Assembly (NCBI GenBank): GCA_947175225.1
Contig: CAMWLX010000051.1
Coordinates: forward strand, 1-13,200
Origin: an uncultured Porphyromonadaceae bacterium
Lineage (GTDB): Bacteria > Bacteroidota > Bacteroidia > Bacteroidales > Muribaculaceae
Length of the DNA stretch: 13,200 nucleotides
Direction of reading: 5' to 3'
Of this stretch, positions 6,952-13,200 are shown piece after piece. The notes below the pieces were generated by a model. That model made no database searches, was not told the origin of the DNA, and saw only the letters and a program-made list of their open reading frames with translations. Positions within the stretch are counted from its first letter, which is position 1. The number at the start of each line of letters is the position of its first letter. The translations under genes were made by a program, and so were the position numbers.

Positions 6952-8844
6952 ATGGATGTCATCAGACTCTTGCCAGACTCGGTAGCCAATCAGATTGCAG
7001 CTGGAGAAGTGATTCAGCGTCCGTCATCTGTGATCAAGGAGCTTGTGGAGAATGCAGCTGATGCCGGTGCTACCGATATCAAAATATATATCAAGGATGC
7101 CGGAAAGACTCTGATACAAGTGGTCGACAACGGCAAAGGCATGTCTGAAACAGATGCCCGCATGGCCTTTGAACGTCACGCTACATCCAAGATAAAAAGT
7201 GCTGAAGATTTATTCTCTCTTCACACTATGGGCTTCCGTGGCGAGGCACTCCCTTCAATTTGCGCTATCTCGCAAGTTGAGCTGCGCACTCGCACCGAAG
7301 ATTCGCAAATGGGAACCCGAATTGTCATCAATGGTTCCAATGTGGAATCCCAAGAGCCTTGCTTGTGCGAAAAAGGCACCTCCATAAGCATACGCAACTT
7401 ATTTTTCAATCTGCCTGCTCGCCGTAAGTTCTTAAAGTCCGATTCCGGAGAATTGGGACACATAATGCGTGAATTTGAACGTATGGCTCTTGTCAACAAT
7501 AATCTGCGCATTAGTATCGATACCGGCAGCCGCGTGATGGATCTTCGCCCGGGGACAATGCTGCAACGCATCAACGATCTTTGGAAAAACAACCTGAATA
7601 TGCAGTTGATTCCGATCGATGTAGATACCGACCTTGTGAAGATTCAAGGCTACGTTTCCCGGCCGGAATACGCTCGCCGCAGAAATGCCCTATGGCATCT
7701 CATTGCCAACGGACGCCATATCAACCATCTTAAGATGCATAAGGTGATCACCGGTTGTTTTGAAAATCTCATAGCAACTGATACCCAGCCATGCTACTTC
7801 GTGAAGATTCAAGTCGATCCTTCTGAAATCGATATCAATATCCATCCCAGCAAGAATGAAGTGAAATTCGAGAGAGAGAAGGAAATCTTGAGCATCTTGG
7901 GTGCAAGCATAAAGGCTGCTCTCGGAAAATTCGCTGCTACTCCTCAGATTGACTTTGACACAGACCTTGTCCCCGTGCAAGCTCCAAGCAAAGAGGGACC
8001 TGAAAACCCGGTGATATCCGTTCCGTCTGACTATAATCCGTTTGAATTCACATCTGAAAATGACTTCATGCCTAAGGTGGAAGATTATCAACCTTTAGGC
8101 ACTAATTTCGGAACAAGCTCCTACAGTAAGCAGGAAAGACAAAGCAACGTTCGGAATTGGGACACTCTATACACCAGATTCATGAATCGGCAAGAGGAAT
8201 CAGCACGCGAAAACGCACATGTCGAAGGGGTTCTGCCTACAATTGAAGACAATGTCAAGCTTCCGGGAAAAGAATGTTTTCAGTATGCTGATAAATATAT
8301 AATCACGACCTCCCGCAGCGGAGTCATGGTGATCGACCAACATCGTGCTCACTTAAAAATCCTCTTTGAGGAATGTCTCCGAAACGTCCGCCGAATGGAG
8401 GTGACAAGCCAACGAGTACTCTTCCCGGAAATCGTCGTCCTTGATTTCGATCAGCAAGATGCCCTCGCACGCATAAGCCAAGAACTTACAGCGATTGGCT
8501 TCTCTCTTGAATATGAGGAAGACAACAAATGGCAAATAGCTGCTGTCCCCTCAATGATCAGCCAAAGCGATGCCAAAGAGACTGTGCTGAGGATTCTTGA
8601 ATCAGTACGTGAGGAATCAGATAGCTACGGCACATCTTCCAATCCTGTTGAAGACATTATGGAGCGCATTGCTCTCGTGATGGCAAGGAGCGCTGCCATC
8701 ACCCGTGGACAAAAACTAAATTCTGTTGAAATGGAAAATTTAGTGGGCCAACTGATGTCACTTCCAGATCCATCACTGACTCCCTCCGGCAAACTCATCT
8801 TCACCATCCTCGACGAAAACCGGCTAAAATCCTTCCTTGGGTAG
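6952..8844 (+). CDS. mutL: DNA mismatch repair protein MutL
   Basis: The 630-residue protein couples mismatch recognition by MutS to strand incision and removal. The N-terminal GHKL ATPase (about 1-330) has all hallmark motifs: LVENAADAGAT with Glu30 and Asn34, DNGKGM at 59-64, GFRGEAL at 94-100, NLFFNLPARRKFLK at 149-162 and KNEVKF at 301-306. Residues 331-430 are a polar, poorly conserved linker. The C-terminal dimerisation domain (about 438-630) has DQHRAH at 462-467 and a likely beta-clamp-binding motif, QRVLFP (487-492). The endonuclease signature DQHAxxExxxxE is altered (Arg for Ala, Leu468 for the first Glu), and the usual ACK and CPHGRP motifs are replaced by ARSAAI (578-583) and TPSGK (610-614). 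Incision by this protein is therefore doubtful. The ATG at 6952 starts the standard MutL opening (IRLLPDSVANQIAAGEV). It may be cotranscribed with the envelope genes upstream. Confidence 0.96.
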   Translation: MDVIRLLPDSVANQIAAGEVIQRPSSVIKELVENAADAGATDIKIYIKDAGKTLIQVVDNGKGMSETDARMAFERHATSKIKSAEDLFSLHTMGFRGEALPSICAISQVELRTRTEDSQMGTRIVINGSNVESQEPCLCEKGTSISIRNLFFNLPARRKFLKSDSGELGHIMREFERMALVNNNLRISIDTGSRVMDLRPGTMLQRINDLWKNNLNMQLIPIDVDTDLVKIQGYVSRPEYARRRNALWHLIANGRHINHLKMHKVITGCFENLIATDTQPCYFVKIQVDPSEIDINIHPSKNEVKFEREKEILSILGASIKAALGKFAATPQIDFDTDLVPVQAPSKEGPENPVISVPSDYNPFEFTSENDFMPKVEDYQPLGTNFGTSSYSKQERQSNVRNWDTLYTRFMNRQEESARENAHVEGVLPTIEDNVKLPGKECFQYADKYIITTSRSGVMVIDQHRAHLKILFEECLRNVRRMEVTSQRVLFPEIVVLDFDQQDALARISQELTAIGFSLEYEEDNKWQIAAVPSMISQSDAKETVLRILESVREESDSYGTSSNPVEDIMERIALVMARSAAITRGQKLNSVEMENLVGQLMSLPDPSLTPSGKLIFTILDENRLKSFLG

Positions 8845-9003
8845 ATATGTATATGTAAACAAATTTAATATCCACGTATATCTTAATTGTTTATGTTATC
8901 TTGAGCATCTTTTTCCTAAAAATTCATAGTGAAAAGAGTATGTTTTTTGGAAAATTTTTACGAACTTTGCATCAAATTTCAATCCACAATACAACTTTTA
9001 CCA
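8845..9003. other. AT-rich intergenic region before nrdJ
   Basis: This 159-bp gap has no gene. Its first half contains two GTATAT-containing stretches (8849 and 8876) and no clear terminator for mutL. Its second half carries the probable nrdJ promoter, listed separately. I see no cobalamin riboswitch: the region is too short and AT-rich, and the conserved B12-box core is absent. Confidence 0.55.
8939..8969 (+). promoter_or_regulatory. Probable Bacteroidetes promoter for nrdJ
   Basis: TATG at 8939-8942 (3 of 4 against TTTG), then 19 bp, then GAACTTTG at 8962-8969 (7 of 8 against TAnnTTTG), followed by C. The expected start site near 8974 gives a leader of about 30 bases to the ATG at 9004. 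If correct, it rules out the alternative GTG start at 8929, which would lie upstream of transcription. Confidence 0.45.
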
Positions 9004-11544
9004 ATGTCTGACTACGCTAACCGATATACAAGCGACGAGGCTTATCAAGGAGCCCTTGAATACTTCAAAGGTGATGAGCTTGCTGCGCGTGTATGGGCAA
9101 GTAAGTATGCCCTCAAAGACTCATATGGACACTTATACGAACGTACTCCTGACGATATGCACCATCGTATAGCGTCGGAAATCGCGCGTATCGAAAACAA
9201 ATATCCTAATCCTATGAGCGAGGATGAAGTATACGAACTCATCAAAAATTTCCGCTACATTGTGCCTCAAGGAAGTCCAATGGCTGGAATCGGAAATAAT
9301 TTCCAGGTTGGGTCTCTCTCCAATTGCTTTGTCATAGGTCTCGATGGTCATCCCGATTCATATGGAGGGATTATTCGCGAAGATGAGGAGCAAGTTCAGC
9401 TCATGAAGCGCAGAGGAGGCGTTGGTCATGATCTTAGCCACCTTCGTCCGAAGGGTTCTCCTGTAAAGAACTCCGCTATTACCTCAACCGGTCTTGTCCC
9501 TTTCATGGAACGCTATAGCAATTCCACAAGAGAAGTGGCTCAGGATGGCAGGCGTGGTGCGCTGATGCTCACTGTCAGCATCAAGCATCCGGATGCCGAA
9601 GCTTTTATCGATGCTAAGATGGAGCAAGGGAAAGTGACAGGGGCCAACGTCTCTGTCAGAATAGACGACACTTTCATGCTTTGCGCAGAAAGCGGCACCC
9701 CTTATGTACAAAAATTCCCGGTCAAATCTGACGATCCATCCTTTACGCAAGAAATAGATGCGGAAGCTCTTTGGAAAAAGATTGTACACAATGCTTGGAA
9801 GAGCGCCGAACCGGGTGTCCTGTTTTGGGATACTATCATTAAGGAAAGTGTGCCTGATTGCTATGATGACCTTGGCTTTGAGACTATATCAACAAATCCT
9901 TGTGGGGAAATACCACTATGTCCTTATGATAGCTGCCGCCTTACTGCCATCAACCTTTATAGCTACGTCAGAAATCCTTTCACTCCAAATGCCTCTTTCG
10001 ATTTTGAGCTTTTCAAGACTCATGTGGGGAAAGCTCAAAAGATAATGGACGATATCATCGACCTTGAAATGGAGAAAATTGAGCAAATCATAGCAAAAAT
10101 CAAGCAGGATCCGGAGACTGAAGAAGTCAAATACACAGAGCTACACCTTTGGGAAAAAATCCGAGATAAAACCCTTCTCGGGCGACGTACCGGATGTGGC
10201 ACTACAGGAGAAGGAGACATGCTGGCTGCCCTCAATCTTCGCTATGGAACTCCCGAAGCAACCGCTTTCTCTACCGAAGTGCACAAGCAACTTGCTCTCG
10301 CCTATTATTCTGCTTCCGTTGAGTCTGCAAAAGAACGTGGAGCGTTCGCAATCTACGATGCTGAGCGTGAAAAGAACAATCCTTTCATCCGACGTATCAA
10401 TGAGGCAGATCCGGAGCTTTACGAACGTATGGTGAAATACGGTCGCCGCAATATCGCTTGCCTTACGATCGCACCCACCGGCACTACTTCTCTTATGACT
10501 CAGACCACTTCCGGATTGGAACCTGTCTTCCTCCCGGTCTACAAGAGGAGGCGTAAGATCGTGCCTGGAGATATGAATGTGAATGTCGATTTCGTAGATG
10601 AAGTGGGAGAAGCTTACGAAGAATTTCTCGTATATCATCCAAAATTTATCGAATGGATGCGCATCCACGGAATTGAGCCTAAAAAGAATATGACCCAAGA
10701 GGAAGTGGATGAACTTGTCAAAAAGTCACCCTATTATAAGGCTACATCCAACGATATCGACTGGATGGAGAAAGTACGCATGCAAGGTTCAGTGCAGAAA
10801 TGGGTAGACCATTCAATATCTGTCACTATCAATCTTCCGGCTGATGTGTCGGAAGAACTTGTCGGAGAACTCTACATGCAGGCATGGAAGAGTGGTTGCA
10901 AGGGATGCACTGTATATCGTGACGGTTCTCGCAACAATGTGCTGGAATCGGTCAAGAAAAAGAATGATAGCAAACCTGCCCTGATTCATACTCCCGACCA
11001 TATAGCAAAGCGTCCGACTGAACTTGAAGCAGACGTAGTGCGCTTCCAGAACAATAAGGAAAAATGGATTGCTTTTGTTGGTCTCGTTGATGGAAAGCCC
11101 TACGAAATCTTTACCGGTCTTGCAGATGATGAAGATGGCATCTTCTGCCCAAAAAGCATAAATCATGGCAAGATCATCAAGCAGCCGCTTCCTGACGGCC
11201 GGAAACGCTACGACTTCCAATTTATCAACAAACGCGGCTACAAGACCACTATTGAAGGACTCAGCGAAAAATTTAAGCCTGAATTCTGGAACTACGCCAA
11301 GCTTATTTCAGGCGTCCTTCGCTATGGAATGCCTATCGATCAGGTGATCAAACTCGTTCAGGGTCTGGAACTTGACTCCAACAGTATCAACACTTGGAAA
11401 AACGGAGTCGAGCGTGCTTTGAAAAAATATATTCCAAATGGCACTATAGGAAGTGGAAAATGTCCGAACTGTGGAGCCGAGTCACTTGTTTATCAAGAAG
11501 GATGCCTTATGTGCACCAACTGCGGTAACTCTCGCTGCGGTTAA
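9004..11544 (+). CDS. nrdJ: Adenosylcobalamin-dependent (class II) ribonucleotide reductase
   Basis: The 846-residue cytoplasmic enzyme reduces ribonucleotides to deoxyribonucleotides using a cobalamin-generated thiyl radical. Catalytic features seen: Cys108 in SNCF (one of the redox pair), NPCGE at 298-302 with the thiyl Cys300 and Glu302, SCRLTAINL at 310-318, and the substrate-binding APTGTTS at 490-496. A GCKGCT motif lies at 631-636. The C-terminal tail (about 815-846) has CPNC at 820-823, CLMC at 834-837, Cys840 and Cys845. It looks like a zinc ribbon plus the cysteines that re-reduce the active site. There is no N-terminal ATP-cone, so allosteric activity control of that kind is not expected. 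I chose the ATG at 9004 (MSDYANRYTSDEAY) over a GTG at 8929, which would add 25 poorly fitting residues and overlap the promoter. No NrdA/B-type partner is needed or seen nearby. Confidence 0.95.
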   Translation: MSDYANRYTSDEAYQGALEYFKGDELAARVWASKYALKDSYGHLYERTPDDMHHRIASEIARIENKYPNPMSEDEVYELIKNFRYIVPQGSPMAGIGNNFQVGSLSNCFVIGLDGHPDSYGGIIREDEEQVQLMKRRGGVGHDLSHLRPKGSPVKNSAITSTGLVPFMERYSNSTREVAQDGRRGALMLTVSIKHPDAEAFIDAKMEQGKVTGANVSVRIDDTFMLCAESGTPYVQKFPVKSDDPSFTQEIDAEALWKKIVHNAWKSAEPGVLFWDTIIKESVPDCYDDLGFETISTNPCGEIPLCPYDSCRLTAINLYSYVRNPFTPNASFDFELFKTHVGKAQKIMDDIIDLEMEKIEQIIAKIKQDPETEEVKYTELHLWEKIRDKTLLGRRTGCGTTGEGDMLAALNLRYGTPEATAFSTEVHKQLALAYYSASVESAKERGAFAIYDAEREKNNPFIRRINEADPELYERMVKYGRRNIACLTIAPTGTTSLMTQTTSGLEPVFLPVYKRRRKIVPGDMNVNVDFVDEVGEAYEEFLVYHPKFIEWMRIHGIEPKKNMTQEEVDELVKKSPYYKATSNDIDWMEKVRMQGSVQKWVDHSISVTINLPADVSEELVGELYMQAWKSGCKGCTVYRDGSRNNVLESVKKKNDSKPALIHTPDHIAKRPTELEADVVRFQNNKEKWIAFVGLVDGKPYEIFTGLADDEDGIFCPKSINHGKIIKQPLPDGRKRYDFQFINKRGYKTTIEGLSEKFKPEFWNYAKLISGVLRYGMPIDQVIKLVQGLELDSNSINTWKNGVERALKKYIPNGTIGSGKCPNCGAESLVYQEGCLMCTNCGNSRCG

Positions 11545-11556
11545 GTTAATTGAAAT

Positions 11557-11572
11557 CTGAAAACCTGAAAAC
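11557..11572 (+). repeat. 8-bp tandem duplication in the nrdJ-malQ gap
   Basis: CTGAAAAC occurs twice in direct tandem at 11557-11564 and 11565-11572, in the A-rich 38-bp spacer before malQ. Likely just part of an A-rich translation-initiation leader. Confidence 0.4.
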
Positions 11573-11582
11573 CCAAAAAGCC

Positions 11583-13200
11583 ATGAGAATTAAGATCCAT
11601 ATCGACTATCATACCCAATGGGGTGAAGCCGTCTACATCTGCGGATCTATCCCACAACTTGGTGGCGACGACCCGTTGAAGGCACCTTTGCTCGAGATGA
11701 CAGCCCCGGATATCTGGACTGCTTCTTTCGACCTGCCTGCTTCCGTAAAAAGTTTCACTTATCGCTTCATCGTAAAAGCTGAAGGAAAACAATGGCGTGA
11801 AGAATGGGGCGCTCCTCACCGCTTCGATGCCGGAAAAGACGTTGCTGCATATGATATTCACGCTTTCTGGCAAGATGTGCCAGACGATAAGCCTTATTAT
11901 TCATCTGCATTCGTCGACGGCATGCTGAGCCGTACCCTACGCGATCAGCCCATTACTTCCAAAGGAGATGCCGTTCTCTTCAAGGTGACAGCCCCTATGG
12001 TGAAACCGGACGAAGTGCTCGCCATTTGTGGCGAACCTCGTGCTCTTGGCGGTTGGAACCCCGAGAAAGCCATCAAATTCAACGACGCACATTACCCTAT
12101 CTGGGAAGTGGCGATCGACATGAAGGATGTGAAACTCCCATTCGAATATAAATTCGTCATTCTCGATAAGAAAACCCGTAAGGTAGTAGAATGGGAAAGA
12201 CGCGACAACCGCCGTCTTGACTTCTTCCCCAAAGCAAAGGGAACCGCGCTTATTTTCGACGGAATGCGCTTTGTCAATCCAAGAAAATCTTGGAAGGGTG
12301 CAGGAACTGCGATTCCGGTTTTTTCTCTCCGTTCAAATGACGACGCCGGCGTAGGCGATTTCTATGATCTTAAGAAGATGGTAGATTGGTGTATAAAGAC
12401 GGGACAGAAGATCATTCAGGTGCTTCCTATCAACGATACCACCAAAACTTGCACGTGGACAGATTCCTATCCATACAGTGCAAATTCTACATTCGCACTC
12501 CATCCTATGTATCTCCGCTTGAAATCTGTCGGAGCAATCAAGGACAAGGAACGTCGCGACTATTATTCTGCTGAGATAGAAAAGCTCAATGCGCTGCCAC
12601 AAATTGATTATGAGGCAGTTAATAATCTCAAGAATGCTTATATGCACGAGATTTATGCAGAGCAAGGTAAAGCTACTCGTGAAACTGCTGAATATAAGGC
12701 ATTTGTAAACAAAAATGAATATTGGCTACGCTCATATGCAGCTTGGTCAGTCCTTCGCGATCTTTTCCACACCGCAGATAATTCCAAATGGGGTGAATAT
12801 GCAGTTTATGATCAGCAAAAGGTAGAAAAGTTTATCGAAGACCATAAGGACGAGATTTTATACTACTACTACGTACAGTATCACCTTGACCGCCAATTGA
12901 AAGAGGTCCGTGACTATGCACATCAACATGGTATCGTCTTGAAGGGAGACATTCCAATCGGAATTGGCCGCGAAAGCGTAGACGCTTGGAAGGATCCTCG
13001 CTTGTTCAATATGGATTGCCAGGCCGGTGCTCCGCCAGATGACTTCTCAATTCTCGGTCAGAACTGGGGATTCCCAACATACAATTGGGACGAAATGGCA
13101 AAAGATGGTTTCCTTTGGTGGAAACGCCGTTTCCAAAAAATGGCTGAATATTTCGATGCTTACCGTATCGACCATATCCTTGGCTTCTTCCGCATATGGC
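11583..13200 (+). CDS. malQ: 4-alpha-glucanotransferase with two N-terminal starch-binding domains (partial, runs off the end)
   Basis: The frame is open from the ATG at 11583 to the window edge (539 complete codons). The enzyme transfers alpha-1,4-glucan segments between maltodextrins (GH77, amylomaltase/DPE2 type). Residues about 1-100 and 128-232 are two CBM20-like starch-binding domains; the second has the typical AICGEPRALGGWNPEKA (147-163). GH77 starts near 241, with TAIPVFSLR, GVGDFYDLKKMVDW and a LPINDTT-to-DSYPYSANSTFALHPMYL block. Later come KGDIPIGIGRESV and APPDDFSILGQNWGFPTYNW. YRIDHILGF near the end carries Asp530, equivalent to the GH77 nucleophile. The general acid/base and the remainder lie beyond the window. 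It is only 38 bp after nrdJ with no terminator between, so readthrough is possible although the functions are unrelated. Expect roughly 890-900 residues in full, judging from relatives with this architecture. Confidence 0.93.
   Translation, partial: MRIKIHIDYHTQWGEAVYICGSIPQLGGDDPLKAPLLEMTAPDIWTASFDLPASVKSFTYRFIVKAEGKQWREEWGAPHRFDAGKDVAAYDIHAFWQDVPDDKPYYSSAFVDGMLSRTLRDQPITSKGDAVLFKVTAPMVKPDEVLAICGEPRALGGWNPEKAIKFNDAHYPIWEVAIDMKDVKLPFEYKFVILDKKTRKVVEWERRDNRRLDFFPKAKGTALIFDGMRFVNPRKSWKGAGTAIPVFSLRSNDDAGVGDFYDLKKMVDWCIKTGQKIIQVLPINDTTKTCTWTDSYPYSANSTFALHPMYLRLKSVGAIKDKERRDYYSAEIEKLNALPQIDYEAVNNLKNAYMHEIYAEQGKATRETAEYKAFVNKNEYWLRSYAAWSVLRDLFHTADNSKWGEYAVYDQQKVEKFIEDHKDEILYYYYVQYHLDRQLKEVRDYAHQHGIVLKGDIPIGIGRESVDAWKDPRLFNMDCQAGAPPDDFSILGQNWGFPTYNWDEMAKDGFLWWKRRFQKMAEYFDAYRIDHILGFFRIW

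Noticed and set aside
8843..8893. A dyad (AGATAT/ATATCT and TAAACAAATT/AATTGTTTA) as a mutL terminator or folded RNA
   Set aside because: The two pairings interleave rather than nest, are AT-only or bulged, and are expected by chance in such AT-rich DNA.
8845..9003. Possible NrdR boxes (two GTATAT-containing sites at 8849 and 8876)
   Set aside because: The sites are 27 bp apart, not the roughly 31-32 bp expected for paired NrdR boxes, and they match the consensus flanks poorly.
8845..9003. Cobalamin riboswitch before the B12-dependent reductase
   Set aside because: No B12-box or the GC-rich helices of this riboswitch class are present in the 159-bp gap.
10141..10698. A 185-codon minus-strand frame inside nrdJ
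   Set aside because: It lies wholly within conserved nrdJ sequence and its translation matches nothing I recognise.

Overview
The window looks like a chromosomal core region of a Bacteroidales bacterium, possibly Muribaculaceae-like; the family is an inference. The clues are a near-consensus Bacteroidetes promoter (GTTG, 20 bp, TAATTTTG), no Shine-Dalgarno sequence before any start, a Bacteroidetes-type OstA-like protein, a MutL of the DQHRAH type, a cobalamin-dependent ribonucleotide reductase with a Cys-rich tail, and a 4-alpha-glucanotransferase with two N-terminal starch-binding domains. Every supported gene is on the + strand. I see no insertion sequence, phage gene, tRNA, rRNA, CRISPR array or defence module.

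Layout: (1) 1-135 is the 3' end of a Cys-rich, probably metal-binding protein that begins outside the window. (2) 136-412 is non-coding and holds two short perfect hairpins. (3) 413-2350 encodes a secreted peptidyl-prolyl isomerase with two parvulin domains, closed by a strong intrinsic terminator at 2412-2438. (4) A promoter at 2456-2487 starts a tight gene run: a SurA-like lipoprotein (2496-3368), a second SurA-like isomerase (3365-4774, 4-bp overlap) and an OstA/LptA-like protein (4775-6472, no gap). The OstA reading frame is cut by one in-frame TAA and continues in the same frame to 6883. (5) mutL (6952-8844). (6) nrdJ (9004-11544), with a probable promoter just upstream. (7) malQ (from 11583), which runs off the right edge.

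The first half is an envelope-biogenesis block. Three periplasmic or lipid-anchored chaperones of the SurA/PpiC type, which help outer-membrane proteins fold, sit next to a protein related to the LPS transport machinery. This parallels the enterobacterial lptD-surA neighbourhood. The second half is housekeeping: mismatch repair, deoxyribonucleotide synthesis and maltodextrin metabolism.

I did not find a clearly new biological system. The points most worth a second look are the single in-frame stop that splits the OstA-like gene, the degenerate endonuclease motifs in MutL alongside an apparently intact beta-clamp motif, and a promoter placed so close to the lipoprotein start that its mRNA should be nearly leaderless.
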